Source of the DNA: Formicarius rufipectus
Lineage: Eukaryota > Chordata > Aves > Passeriformes > Formicariidae
Direction of reading: 5' to 3'
Assembly (NCBI GenBank): GCA_013399695.1
Contig: VXAU01000307.1
Location: forward strand, 450,247-514,246
Length of the DNA stretch: 64,000 nt
This document shows positions 1 to 13,602 of this stretch, one piece after another (positions within the stretch are counted from its first letter, which is position 1; each line of letters opens with the position of its first letter). The position numbers and the translations under genes were made by a program. The notes under the pieces were generated by a model. The model saw nothing but the letters and a program-made list of their open reading frames with translations, was not told the origin of the DNA and made no database searches.

Positions 1-852
1 ATTGATTAGCTCCCCTCGCACAACCAGATGTCTTGGGGACAGGGAAAAAGCACTGTGTATTTGGAGTTTCCTGGGATGCAGAACATCCTATCACTGAAAT
101 GCAAATCATCTAAAATGGAAGGTGAGGAAGCTAAAGAAATATTATGCGTGTTCTCAAAGTATCAGAATTCAGTTTTACTGCATTTTCTAGCTCTTTGGAA
201 AGTCCAGGATAAATTCTTTCTTGCTCCCAAGGAAACTGCCACCCACTTGACTCAGTCTGCCCCTTATCACACCACCACTACTCATTGCTCTGCTGGGATC
301 TTTCTGCTCAAGGCTGTGATAAAAGCTAATAATATAAAACAATGATGGTTCTCTATATTTACTGTCTACTCAGGTTTGCAAACAGGGTACCTGGCCTTGG
401 AGGAACATCAAAGCAGGACTTCAGACTATATACCCAAACTTAGACCAAACAACCTCCACATTCCCACTGCTCCATCCATGACTCTACTCACATTAATTAA
501 TACACCTTTAGCTCTCAGATGAGAAAAGCAGTGGGAATATCTGAAAGGAATACAAAAGAGATCTGTTATTCTTTGGAGCATTTTGACATTCACAATTCTG
601 ATGCCCTTAAAGGATCCTCAATCCTTTTGGGACTACTGCTCTGCTTCTATCAAATACTGAGATGACTTAACACACAACACTACGTAAGGAGCAAGAAACT
701 CTACAGCAGGAAAACAAGTAGTCTTCTTTCTCCTCTCTTCAGGATGTGCAATTAAACTGGAGGATAATACTGCAGGGTATGGAGTGCCATGGACTTGTTG
801 GCATAAGCAAAACCCAGCACTGCAATGTGAACATTTATATAATAGAACAGCA

Positions 853-1075
853 GAATGGTTGGGTGGGAAGGGTCCTTCAAGTTCACCTTGTTCCAAATCC
901 CCTGCCATGGGCAGGGACAACTACCACTATCCCAGGTTGCTCCAAGTCCCCATCCAACCTGGTCTTGGACAATTCCAGGGATCCAGGGGCAGACACAACT
1001 TCTTTGGCCAACCTGTGCCAGGGCCTGTCCACCCTCACGGGGAAGAAATTTCTTTCCAATATCTAATTTGAACCT
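853..1075 (-). mobile_element. CR1 LINE fragment, type b
   Basis: Antisense copy of the common CR1 3' region: 'ccatgggcagggac', 'tccaacctgg' and 'gatccaggggcag' occur in the same order as in the other type-b copies. It is diverged by many substitutions, so relatively old. It is 5' truncated near 1075. Confidence 0.85.
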
Positions 1076-2259
1076 ACAAGGAGCCAAAACACATTGAAGG
1101 AATTTAGACCTCAGTGTCTATTTCAATTATAACTTGTAAGATAAATCACTCATCAAAAAGGATGGTAAAACGTACATGATTCAACATGAGAGCTCACAGG
1201 AGCTGAGTGGGTTTGGTGTGGGAAGCCAAGACTCACTCCCAGCCCCTCCGAACTGACCCTTCACCAGTTAACAGGGCCCCATCTCCACCTCAGCTCAGGT
1301 GGTTGAAGCTTTGGAGCTCAGACTCCGTTTTGCTGCTCTGTTCACACACAGCACAGGAAGAAACACAAGGATCTCATGCCATGAAATCCTGACCAGGCTG
1401 CTGACTGTCACATCAGCTCAATTTTCTGAGCTTCTGTGCAATCAATGAGAGACCTACAAAATGGTAGCCACAGAAACACGGGAGAGGGCAGGGAAAAGTA
1501 CAGTCCCTCTTCCCTCCTGATTAATACCAGTCACTGTGAGACACACAGTTCCCACCACGGGGCACACAAAGTCCTGGGACCTCCCTGGTGTCCTGCTCAC
1601 ATCATGCCTGGTAGCATCTCATAAGCATGAAGACAGGGCTTGACAACCTTAAGAATACTGGAACTAACAGCAAAACTCTCCAGTGAAAGCAGGATTTTCC
1701 CCATGAAAAGGAATGCTCCAGTGACTAGGAAGAAAACAAGGCTGAAGTTCTCCATTTAATCTTAATCTGTGAAGAAAAGCTTTATACAGCACTCTAAGTT
1801 GAAAGCAAGATTACTATTTTCTGTTCAAAGGGATTTTTGGCTGCTTTACAGTAAGAAACTGATATTACATGAGAAACAGTTTGAAGATCAGAGATTCTAG
1901 AGTTTGCTAATGCATATTTTCCTATGTTGATGCTGCAATGATGTTTGTATTGCTGTTCAATAGGGAGGTGTCAGAAAAGCATTAATATGTTTTAAACTGT
2001 GTGCCAGGCAGACAAGCAAAATAAAATAGCTGGTTTTTTCTCTCTGGTTCTAGTCAACAATGCCAAAAGTTACTGTTTATTTTTCCCCGCCCCCATGGAA
2101 GAATTTATAACCACTGAAATAAACTCTAGTTAAAAAGCTGGTTTTAATCTCAAAATTGACTGACAGCTGCTGTGTAAAAGCAAATCTAATTTGTTTGGGT
2201 TCTCAGGAACATTCACATTTGAAAAATTCAGTTTCCTGGATTCATTGGAGGGGTGGAGA

Positions 2260-2272
2260 TTTTTTTTTTTTT
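2260..2272. repeat. T13 homopolymer
   Basis: Uninterrupted T run. Confidence 0.9.
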
Positions 2273-3052
2273 GCCCCTTAATGATAGCAAAAAACAAAAA
2301 TTAAAAGCTGTGATACTGTATAATTTTCACATTTGTAAGACAACTGGGGAAAGGTGCAGAGAACATTCCCTTTTCAAACAGCCTTGAGAGTAACATGTAA
2401 ATATGGAGTGGGTTACAGCGTGAACGAACTCTCCTTGGGAGTGCCAGAGAGAGGTTGTGAATGCCACAGTGCACACCACTGCTGTTGGACCTGGCAGCAC
2501 TCACACAGATAAAACACTTAGCTGAAACTCAGACCCTGTGTGCAAAGGGACTCGTCTTACACCACACCAAAGAAACACCAACCTTGACCTGCATGTCAGT
2601 CAAAAATCAGTGTAAACATTGGAACAGCTAACTGTATGAAGAGTTCTGATTGGGGTATTTTTTTTTGCATAAAAGTATTAAAGCAAACTCTGAAAAATAA
2701 ATACAAACTTCTAAGTGACTCACCAACACTACCAGCCTATGCCAACATCTCAAATATCTTGAGTCCAGCAATATGAAGGCCCATGGATTGTAAATTTCAA
2801 GGAAAACTACTTTTCAAAGGACTACAACATAATTTATTTCTCCTTTCCTAACACCTCTAAGTTAACTGATTTCTTCCATCTTACCTGAAGGATGCTTCTG
2901 AAAATGAAGTGTTGTTAGTATCCAATCCAACTCATCAGCTGTATTGGCATTACACATAGCTACAAACAAGGCTCTCTAAAAACTGCTGAAATCTGATTTC
3001 AGTCAATGAACAACAGGACTCAGCACATTTAAAAGGCTTTTGCACACTTAAG

Positions 3053-3182
3053 TGTTCAAAAGCCTTGAAGATGTGGCACTTGGGGACATGATTAGTGGTG
3101 GCCTTTGCAGTGCTGGGCGAACAGCTGGGTTTGATTATTTTAGAGGGTTTTTCCAGCGCAAACGATTCTGTGATTCTATGGC
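3053..3182 (+). mobile_element. CR1 LINE 3' end, type a
   Basis: The last ~130 bp of a CR1, with 'atgtggcacttggggacatg' and a tail of 'gattctgtgattctatgg', the characteristic CR1 3' terminus. It is strongly 5' truncated. Confidence 0.88.
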
Positions 3183-4325
3183 TTTAAATCCACAGATGTT
3201 AAAGCAAATTTACTTTAGCCCTTGGCTTTTTCAGTGTTAAAAGAAAGCTATCAGGAATATAAGTAAATTTTTTTGTTTCCATGCTACACATTTTAACTAG
3301 CTACTCAAGTCTACTCCCTACCAAAGACACATTTCTGTGGATTATCATACTAATGTTTAGAAGTGAGGGTGGTATTTATTTCAGAATTAAAATCCCAAAG
3401 CTTTCATTGCTATAATGCAGTTACTTTTCCTTCTGTAAGTTTTTTAAATGCACAGTCAAGAGTTCCCAAACAATGCATTATGTCAGCAAGTATCTAACTC
3501 CAAGCACTGTAATAATCACAGTTTTTCCATAATATTTTTCATGTACTTTAGATCTTGCCTACACACAAGTTTACACCATTTAATTAAATAGATTTAAATG
3601 ATATAAACTCTTCCTTGGACATACTTATTATAAAGTGGTGTCATTCAGTTTAGTTTCAACTCATTCTCAGCAAGTTAAGTCCCAGGCTTACATTAACAGA
3701 AAAGCACCTGCATGAGGGTTTGCACTGGCTCAGACAGACAGACAGGTTTATAATCCCACTGCAAGATCAGCCAGAGTCAGCTGAGTGCAGACATGTCTTT
3801 CACTGCTCACAGTTTCACAGTGATAACTTGTTTTCTGACCACAAAGCTCATCAAAACTTTCAAGATCTTTTTTTTTTTCCCCGGAATTTTGATTACCCAA
3901 AATAATATTTCTCAAGGGACAGGGAGTATATTCTCTACTCAAGGTCTCTGAGAACCTGACCTCTCAAACAAATGCCTTCAAAAGGATCATGAATTATTGT
4001 CCATCACTTACACAGGTCAGCTCACGGAAGCAGGGAAGTCTGACATCTTAATTGAGGGTATAAATTGTCAGAAGGAAACATACAATCCATAAATATTATT
4101 ATTCTTAGCATATGGTTGGTGTTTTGGAAAGGCCCAGAAAGCACTTTGTTTAAAAGTTTCTTACACTTCTCTCACTAATCTGATCTTCTTCAGGTTAAGG
4201 GTTAACAGCAGCTGAGGGTCAGCAAGAGGAAGTCTGTGTTATAGGCGCCTGCCTAGCATCAGACCTAAGGATGTATTAGACACAATCAGCTTCCACTATA
4301 ATAAGATCTTTGACCTTTCAGCCAG

Positions 4326-4344
4326 AAAAAAAAAAAAAAAAAAA
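4326..4344. repeat. A19 homopolymer
   Basis: Uninterrupted A run. No retroposed gene body is recognised beside it. Confidence 0.9.
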
Positions 4345-5035
4345 GTATCAGGAAGAACTGTATGAATTTACTTTTAAAGGAAGTTTTCTGTCTCTCTTGC
4401 TTTCTGTGCTGCCCTGGGGCTCTGCAAAGGAGCTGCTGGTCTCTGTGACTCCTCTGCCACTACATCTTTACAATGTCATACAGAGCTAATTTTTGCCCTA
4501 TTCCATCTAAACCCACAGCAGCAAGGACCTGTTACAGCAGTAAAACAAATACAAGGAAGTTGTATATAGTTTTTAGTGCTTTTACAGATCTGTCCCAAGG
4601 TTTAATTTAGATCATTAAAGACCACTGGTCTGCATCCTGAATCCAGCATCTCACCATGGCAAACTAACAGGACAGCAGGACTCCAGAAAACAAACAAACA
4701 AAAAGCATCATCAGGAGCAGTCCTAATAGAAAGTGGGGCAAGGGGTGATCTGTCAGGATCAACAGAGTGCATATATACAAAACTTTAACCATTTCCTTTG
4801 CAACCTGGGATGCTGCGTTAGTGTTGCCCATGTCCTGTCCCTCTTCACGGTGTGATGGCACAACTGACTGTTGAACAGATGTTGGTTCTCCTCCCTGGGA
4901 AGAGCATCTGCAGAAGCAGGACAACAATTCTAGAGATTGTTCAGCACCCAAACCAAGGAAAGATTTGGGCTCCTTCAGTACTGGGGACTTCACATGCATA
5001 CTCTTCTGAGGCTACTCCTTCCAATCTTCTATGAG

Positions 5036-5417
5036 CACAGGTGTGATGAGGGAGCTGGGGGGGCTCATCCTGGAGAAAAGGAGGCTCAGGGGGGACCTTC
5101 TAGCTCTGCAAGTCCCTGCCAGGAGCGGGATGGGAATTGGGCTCTGCTCCAGGGAACAGGGACAGAAGCAGAGGGAATGGCCTCAGGCTGGGATACGGGA
5201 GGGGCAGGTGGGGTATTAGAGAAAATTACTTCATAGGAGGGGTTGTCCATCCCTGGCACAGCTACCCAGGGCAGGGGTGGAATCCCCAACCCCAACAAGA
5301 TTTAAAAGGATGTGGCACTTGGGGACATGGGTCAGTGGTGGCTGTGGCAGTGCTGAGGGATGGTTGGACTTGATGGTCTTAGAGGGCTTTTCCAACCTGA
5401 ACCATATTCTATGGAAG
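5036..5417 (+). mobile_element. CR1 LINE fragment, type a
   Basis: About 380 bp running from 'gagggagctgggggggctca' through 'catccctggcacagctaccc' to the 3' end near 'tccaacctgaaccatattct'. The order matches the copies at 15890 and 45985. Confidence 0.92.
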
Positions 5418-6775
5418 CACCTACGGCTGACAGTCCCTGTTAAATTCACTGCCATCTCAGTCAACAAGTGTTATTTTTATGACATTTTTTGTAGGTGAAC
5501 TTTTGGTGTTGGTGCTGCTCCCCTAGAGTGATGTACTGGGGATACAAAGCTGCTCTGGTCCAGCTCCCAGGCAGAGTCTGCTATAACTCTGATGGCAATT
5601 TACTCTTGCCTTTGCTGTGGTGCCTCGATGATTAGGAGCTTTCTTCAATGAAAGAGATGGGAGCTGATGGAGTTGGAAGTGCATTGTTAATAGAAGGGGA
5701 AACCTATGAGAAGTGCTTTTAACACCTAAAGTGGAACTTGTTCTGTTAAGAGACTGAAGGCTTTTACCTCTGCTCCTTTTACATATTCTGTGAAATTTTA
5801 ATGCCCATTGAACTCAAATGCATTTTAATAAATATTGAATTTTGTACCATACCAAAAAGGTGCAAGTTGACGGCATAATGGCACATCTGCACAGTGCATG
5901 AACAACATCTGACAGAGTGCACACTGACGACAAAATACTCATTGACATGGGGGGACAGGAATAGGAGAAAAACACAAGCAGCTCAGAAAATGCTCATGAA
6001 AATCAAATCTCTACCTTAAGTGGCTTAGCTAATGTGAACTTTTCTTTTATAAAGCATTAAACGTGGCCTCCCATGTGTGATCATTCCATGAACCGAAATG
6101 TCAGCTTCCAGTCACTAGCTGGCATTTGAAACAAGTTTTCCCACTTATTGCAAAAGAGTGATTATCTGCTGGCTAACTCCCCTTGAAACGCTGAGATAAC
6201 TCTGCAGGCTCCAGACACGGTCCCACTTCTCTCACGCTCCTCATCCTGAAAGTACAGATAGTTCACCAAAGGGGAGAAAGGCAGCCTGAGAACTTCGAAC
6301 AAAAAAAAAGGGAATGAACGAGGCCAATTTTCACCTATCACTATGATCTCTAAATTGCCTTTAATAAGCTTCTGCAATATACCAGGGAGCCTGGATTGTG
6401 GGCTGCTCGTCTGTGAAGGAGACAGCTCTATCTCCACGCCATGGCTTCTGCCTCCATCCCCAGCATATTAACTTCATTTATCTCCTCCCACAGACTGAGG
6501 GAGAAATAAGCAGCTCTTGATTTCAGCACCTGCCCTTTATCTCTCTGTTTGTGCAGAAGTCTTCTAAAAGGCTAATTACTCAGCTTGGACTTTCCCTGCC
6601 TTCCACAGTACAGAGCTAAAAGCATACACTTAAAATAATGTTAATTATATTGTTTGTCTCCATTCAGATTGCTCCAGGACTGGAAGGAGAATCTGAGCTA
6701 GAGCTCCCATTTCCCAACAATTATTTGCTAAGAAAATGCAAGATATCTTTCTTAACACAGACACAGAAGTCTGTG

Positions 6776-6794
6776 TATATATATATATATATAT
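6776..6794. repeat. TA dinucleotide microsatellite
   Basis: An uninterrupted TA run, preceded by 'ctgtg'. Confidence 0.9.
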
Positions 6795-7479
6795 TTATCT
6801 ATGACCTATTCCTACCACACATGCTCACTTTGCATCCCGTGTTTCTTCCCACAGAAAAAGGGAGCAGGAGCACCAGGGTGTGCTACAAAACTGATAAGCT
6901 CCATTATGCAGATCAGGATTGTGGTTCTAAGTGCTGTTATTTTTAGCTGAAGTTGATTCATGTTTGAACTATGGGCTAAACAACAGACTCAGGACCTGAG
7001 TACATGCAATGCCTCTTGAATGCTCACTTCCTCGACAAAGGCCAAGATAAGCAACTTGAAAACATTCACTTGAAAACATCCGTGCATATATTAAGTATTT
7101 TACATAAGAAAAAGCCCGTCATTGCCTCAGCTGCAGGGAAGTGAGTGAGTAAAAGCTCTGCTTCAGCCCTCATTTTTCCAAATCATATCCATGTTTCAAA
7201 TGCCTCCCCCGGAGTGCTTCAGCTGAAGACGGTTATTTCTAGGAGGAAGAATAATATCTCTGCAGGGTCTCGTGTACTTTAGAGTACTTAAGAATGCTGT
7301 GGCAAAAGGCACGGATGGCTTGAAAATTAATTAGCAATTAACTACAAAGCTGATCTATACATTTTCAGGATTGAACTCCACACTTTTGCACATTGTAATT
7401 ACATGTAGGTTGTGTGAGCACAGATTCAACAGGCTCTTAATTCCTCCAGACGCTATCCCAGCTGGCTGGGCACAGGTTG

Positions 7480-7685
7480 ACCCCTATCCTATTCACACCT
7501 GGAATCCTGGGGTCAGTTTTGGACCCCTCCAAAAAGGACATGGAGGGGTTGGAGTGTGTCCAGGGAAGAGAACGGAGCTGGGCAGGGGCTGGAGCAGCAG
7601 GAGGGGCTGAGGGAGCTGGCGGGGGTCAGCCTGGAGAAAAGGAGGTTCAGGGGGGACCTTCTCACTCTGCAAGTCCCTAAAAGGT
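7480..7685 (+). mobile_element. CR1 LINE internal fragment, type a, lacking its 3' end
   Basis: It starts around 'cacctggaatcctggggtca' and runs through 'aaggacatggaggggttgga' to 'gcaagtccctaa'. It then breaks off about 300 bp before the expected 3' terminus, so the 3' part was lost after insertion. Confidence 0.85.
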
Positions 7686-9772
7686 GACATCAAAGAGAGT
7701 GTGGGTAGGGCTGCTCCCACCCATCCAGAACCACTCAGAGAGTGTCATTAAAGACATGTGGATTAAAGCTTTCTCCTTTATTTAGCTGCTGAAAATTCCT
7801 CAGAGTTGCCAGAGTTATTGTGTAACTATATCTTCAGTCTGATCTTAATATGAGCTTGTCGAGCTTCGGAATAGCTTCCCCTGAAAACCTCAGAGACTGA
7901 AGTGGGAAGGTCTGAGGAACTGTGAGACTCCTGTGAGTGAGGTACAAGGACAGAGGGCACCAAGACTCACAAGGTCATTTCTACAGGAGGGAAACACATG
8001 CTGCTCATCATCACTGTCTGTGCAAAGGAAGGATGTTATTTGCATGAGCAAATTAATGCATGACTATATATATACATCAAGGTCAATGTCACCAACTTCT
8101 CTTCATGGAGGAGTAACCTGTTCTGGCCAAACTGCTGCTTAGCAAAAGTATTAAAAAAACTCAAAAAACCAAACAAACAAAAGACAAACTCCATTAGGTG
8201 TAAGTGGGCAGTAGTGAAGAATTATGTGCCAGGCTGGCTGTGTTCACTTGGTAACTCTGACTCCACACTGAAGTTCTCCAAGCCACACTAAGCATCCTTA
8301 AAACTGGAAGTACTTGACTGCTTGGTGAGGACTTGCAGAGCCTGGCACATGTCAAAAACTGTTGGTTTGTAGCTTTAAGAGGTAATATAAACATATAATT
8401 TGGAATACTGTATATCATTAGTGCAGAAAATTTAAGCTTGATGCTCCAGAAACAGCATTTCTGTAAACTGTGGCCTGACGTGCAAGCTGATGTGGCACAT
8501 TGGTAACCGATAAAACCTTCACTTTTTTGTAAGCAGCAAATTTATTTGGTGATAGCTCTAAATCAAGATAGAATCACTGCAGCCTCAACATAGGGGTTTT
8601 TAATTATCTGCCCAATAAGGTCAGTTGTCATAGGAAAAAAACAGGTTCCAGTGTTCCTCTGCATTCACAGCATCACCAAGGACACAACCTGAAGGTCTGG
8701 GTTTGGATCCAGCAACTCCTCTGGTGTTACTCAGGCTAATCCTGTACTGCAGAACTCGGACTATAGACCAATCTCCCCCCAAGTAATCCAGTCTGAGTGA
8801 CTAAAGACGTGCCATCTCAGGGACATAGGGAACTGCAGGAAAGACATTAGTATATACAGCCAGCTAGACAATTCCCACTGGGTGTTTTAAAATTACCAGG
8901 GTATAAATAAATTACCAACCGTTGCCAATGGCCCTGTGGACTCACTGTGCCTTATCAGATGATATTTTCTTAAGTTACCACAAAGAAATGGGTCTTGAAA
9001 AGACACTCGAATTCTCTTATCTCAGCGTAAGAACAAAAATAGTTCTGTAGAGAGCAGACAGTATTTAAAATATACTTGGCATAGCAGAGAAGCAAAATTC
9101 ATTGTGTTTAAAAACACACATAACTCTCAATAACTTACTTACCTACTTTCACAGATATCCTTATTGTAGTACTTAAACATTGCACAGCCATTAATGGATT
9201 TTAGACTCACAAAACCTGTCAAGTTGGTAAATCTCTCAAGAGATCTGAGAGATTCTCAGAAGAGAATGGACAGGTCTGGCCAAGATTATACAGAAAGCTC
9301 ATCATCATGTTGACCAGACTTACAGATTTTCACTAGGCTGGGTAATTCTTAACTAAAGCCCAGAAATTTATCTTTACAGCATTTGATACAGACCCTGAAG
9401 GAGGTGCAGAACACCAGGGAAAGGAGAATAAGTTAACTAAAAAAAAAAGAATGATAAAAATTTGGTTACAGCATAACTAAACAGATGGAGAGGTGAGGCT
9501 GCTTCTTCAAGATACAATGAAGAAAAACTTCATTTCAGCAAATTTTAATTCCTCCACATGCTTCAGTTTAATAACTAATCATGAAAACTCACCCAAATAG
9601 CAGAAAATAGGAATTTAAATTAAAACACACACATATGGCAATTGACAGTGTAATCACTTTTCAGTCACTACTGATAGGAGAAATGATGCTTTCACGTCTA
9701 CAGGTATAAAGGACATATATGAGTAATTGATTGGAGCAGTACACTTTAATTGATGAGGTCTTGAGTACTTAC

Positions 9773-9886
9773 TCTTAGCCTGTCTTTGGGCAAAGCAACA
9801 GCTCCCTGCTTGATGATTTCCAGAACTCGCTCCACTGACAGCTCAGCTCCAGCTTGCTCCAATCGGGAGCTGAAAAAGCTGATCAC
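9773..9886 (-). CDS. DYM: Dymeclin (DYM) penultimate coding exon
   Basis: The 114-bp minus-strand exon encodes 38 codons beginning VISFFSSRLEQAGAELSVER and ending ALPKDRLR, matching about residues 583-620 of human DYM. By recall there are three differences: glutamate for the second leucine of SRLL, alanine for valine before VALPKD, and arginine for the terminal lysine. The acceptor TTTCATTCCAG|GTGATC and the donor AGA|GTAAGT are both canonical and phase 0. The preceding exon ends ...NIDL, so the junction reads NIDL-VISFF as in other vertebrates. The expected next exon begins KFPELK and carries the C-terminus and stop codon. It is not found between 1 and 9772, so it lies outside the window to the left. 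Confidence 0.96.
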
Positions 9887-12800
9887 CTGGAATGAAACAT
9901 CAGAGCACATAAATAAATAGAAAATAGGAGATCTTTGTATCAATTTCACCTGAAGCTGTCATCTTCTTTCTCAGCATCGCTGTATCTGTACTTCTTAATT
10001 GTTATTGCTTGTGTCACAGCCACGGAGACTTTGCTCATGCCAAGTTAGCACAATTCTCAGCATCCCCCTGCAGACACTTTAAACAGACACATGATTTTAC
10101 AGTTTAACACGCACAGCTGAATTAATAAAATTACATTTTCAAGTACTGTGCACTGACATATGCCTATATTTCTATCTGTCAGTTCTGCATGTCAGGATTT
10201 TTGAGATCCTCCAGTCTTTTTACAATTTGAGCAAGAAATTTACTTTGTTAAGCATTACAAGAGAATCACTATAGTTTAGATGGCTCGTGGACATAAGACT
10301 TTATGACAACTAATAAATATCTCAATAAAAGAGTCTATAGGATTTCCTGGGGGTTTTGTAGCACTCAAAGCTACAGAAAGTGGATGGGGAGAAACAGAGT
10401 CCTCAAAGTTCCCCTTCTCCCCGGATTAACAACCCAAAGTCTCCATGTACCTTTTCCCCATCACGGATCCCAGGCCCAAGGACATGCACATTCCCACTCA
10501 ATGTTCTCATTATCCTCCAGTCACTTCCCTGGTGAAGCCCAGCTGATTTACCCCATCTTTCCCTCCACACTTTCTTTTCTGTGACCCAGCTGGTCCTTGT
10601 TAGCTACAACTCAGTTAGGTCGGGCTTTAACTTTTATCCCTCTCCAAGCTCAGTAGGTCACACCAGAAGCAGATACCCAACTGCAGTTCTCTATGTGGGA
10701 CATCAGAAAATCTTCATTTCTATAGCTCCTTTCACCCAAAAAGAACACACTTTGCAAACCTTATGCCTTATCCCAGATGAACTCTGCAGTCATACAGGGG
10801 ACCCAGAACTCAAAACAATGCCAAAAAGGTCCAGGGAAAAACTCCAACACCTACTTAGAGTCCTTTGGAAGTACCACAAGAGCCACTTGGTAGAGCCTGT
10901 CTGCACCTGGGTATCCCTGAGCTGGAGGCAAGCAGTTTTCACTCACAGCAGTGCTGATGTTGGTTCCCTAAAATCCTGTTGGTCTCAGACACACTCTCCT
11001 TGGAGAAACACTGATGTCCACTCCTAACTGAATCACAGCCCCAGCCCATCGAGTAACCTTTGTTAATTCTCCCAAGAAGAAGGGGGGAAAGCGTATTATA
11101 CTATGAAATCTCTGCTGAGCTCTCTTTGTTCTGTAGTGAGACACAGCTGGAGCCAGAAACCATTACCCTAATTATGCCTCCCAGCTCAGCTGCTGTTCAT
11201 AAAACAAAGACAGCTGATGGCTCGATTACTGTGAGATTCAAATTTTTTATTCCTTTTTATGACCCCCCCTCTAAAGCTCAGCCCTTGTTTTGGGCTGGGA
11301 GACTTGCTGGGATCTCTAGAAACTTGCACCAAGTGTTAGATTGAGACAGTGGTAGATTAAAGATGCTAGAAGTTGCTTTTTGGGAATTGTTATGAGGTTT
11401 TGGTGGGATTTTTTCTGTTTTGTTTTAAACAACAGAAGTATGGAAATCAGTCAAGAGAAAATTCAGGTTTAACCTTCTGTGCTGTCCCTACGATTATCTC
11501 CATATTTGAGCAGAAAGGGAGAATTTCAGTGCCTCTGGCAGACACCGCAGGTAGGTTTTTACATTCTTACAGATAAGGACCTGTCGGAGCACTGTGATCT
11601 CTGATCCTTGAAAGAAAAAAACAGGAGTAGGAAGACGTGCTGAGTTCATAAGAAAAAGAGCTGGAGGGAGGGATCAGAAATAACAGGGGAAAATGGCAAG
11701 AAAGAGCTTGTGCAAAGAGTGTGAGGACCTTGGAGTGAGCCTGACATGGTTTTGGCATAGAGTCTGGGACAAATTGCTGGTGGAGGATACACAGCTCACA
11801 GAGGAACGAGCAAGTTGCCCGCAAACTTCGAAAGAAAAAAACATCTCCCTGCATTTCAACACTCCCCTATTGTCAGTAATCACTGGTGAAACCCATCCTC
11901 GCCCAGGGCAGGCTCCTGCAGAGAATCCATCCCACTGGCGCTGCCTTGTTAGCTCAAGTTCTGCTAAACCACAACAAAAGCAAAACTTAGTATTTAGCTT
12001 TTAATCAAAAGGATGAAATACTATCATAATGCAAACGTGCAAAAAGCCTGAATGAGGCTCACAGATACTACCTGAATTCTGATGTTTCCTATTTTGGAAA
12101 GTCAAACCCTTCAATCTTGGTATGTTTTTAAAAGACTTATGTTGTTGTGGTAAAGGTACTAATCTTGGCTGAGTTATATTTCACAAAGAACAAAAGTGAG
12201 ACAGGCTTTTGGTGTTTTCAGGCTGTGTCAGCATTTCACAGAACTCTGAATGCCTATTTTTGATATGCAGTTGATGACTGAAATTAAAAATATCAACTTT
12301 AATAATAATAGTTACTTTTAGGTGTTATTTGCCCGACTACTTCAAACAACATAGAACTGGAGCAATTCTCTTTTGGACCGTGAGAGCACAATACCCCAAT
12401 AAGATAGTCAGGTACATAATGAAACAATAAAAAAGAAAAATAAAAATTAAAAAAAAGATGAGTTATACAGAGAAGATCCTAAAAGAGGCATTTGCTTATT
12501 ACCACTATATCAGGAATAAAACCAGAATGCATCCAGAATTACATCCCTACTGCCCAAGCTCCCTCTTTAGCAGAGGATCTAACACTTGACCTACTGATCC
12601 GGCCAAATGTAAAAATATATAAGATTTAAATTTAAGGAAGAGTAGCTTTTTACTTTGAAAGGGTTTTAATTATCTTCCACCATTAAGTAACAGCTGCATT
12701 TAAAGTAATAATGGAATTCAAGAGATTTCAACTCCTTACCCAATTAAAAAGAAAATGATCCAGAAAAAACAAACTGGGAGAATAATATTAAGTGACTTTC

Positions 12801-13370
12801 AGGATTTAGGACATATTTTAAAGCCCAGTGTTGAGCATATACCCCCTCCCCACCCCAAGATCTTATGGCAAATAAGACTGAGAGATGGTGTCTTTTTGAT
12901 ATTCTGAAAATTAATTTTCTCATTAATTATTTGGGCAATGTGGCTAAGAAAATAGAAAGCAACTGCAAAGACTGCTTAAGAAGAAAAGTAAGAAGAAACT
13001 CCACTAGTTGCTGTGAATTACTTGTATCCGAGTCCTGCTGAGTGATGAAAGGCCTCTCTGTGCTGAAGAGCTCTTCCTCCACTCTGGCTTCCACATTAAT
13101 AGAGATTAAAAGGCATGCCTAATCCTGGATTAGACAACCCCTCATCAGGAATATCTGACCACTGTCCAGGTAAAACAATGTATTGAAAGTGACTGGTGCA
13201 GTGCAGACTCTGATCCTGGCTGTGCCAGGTACCCAGTCCTGTGGTGTGATGGGCATGAGGGATGTGGCTTGGTGACCACCAGCTCTGGCATTTCCAGGCT
13301 TTGTATTAAAATACCATTAATATTTCAAAGTAAAAGCTATGTTCTATTGTGACTTACAAAATTGGTTTTA

Positions 13371-13602
13371 ATCACAGACTCATGGAACAATTTTGGTTGG
13401 AAGGGACCTGAAAGACCATCCAGTGCCACCCCCTGCCATGGGCAGGGACACCTCCCACCAGCCCAGGGGTCTCCAAGCCCCATCCAACCTGGCCTTGGAC
13501 ACTCCCAGGGATCCAGGGGCAGCCACAGCTTCTCTGGGCAACCTGTGCCAGGGCCTCCCCACCCTCACAGACAGGAATTCCTTTCCAGAGGTCAATTTTC
13601 CC
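13371..13602 (-). mobile_element. CR1 LINE fragment, type b
   Basis: Antisense copy retaining the 3' end (plus-strand 'atcacagactcatggaacaa' at its low-coordinate edge) followed by the standard type-b body. It is 5' truncated within the 'gacaggaattcctttcc' segment. Confidence 0.92.

Larger units (their letters stand above)
1..9772 (-). other. DYM: Partial last intron of DYM (3' part outside window)
   Basis: This stretch follows the penultimate exon on the minus strand. It holds four CR1 fragments (near 853, 3053, 5036 and 7480), an A19 run at 4326-4344, a T13 run at 2260-2272 and a TA repeat at 6776-6794. The rest is unique AT-rich DNA. No coding exon is recognisable. Blocks at about 4195-4320, 6430-6610 and 7100-7370 are non-repetitive, with little homopolymer, and could be conserved non-coding sequence; that is a visual impression only. 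Confidence 0.8.

Noticed and set aside
4326..4344. Poly-A run as the tail of a processed pseudogene
   Set aside because: No coding similarity upstream and no visible target-site duplication.
1..9772. Search for the final DYM exon (KFPELK... to stop)
   Set aside because: No minus-strand sequence matching the expected C-terminus was found; the exon must lie outside the window.
10581..11027. 148-codon plus-strand frame
   Set aside because: Opposite to DYM, no known motif, no flanking splice signals that stand out.
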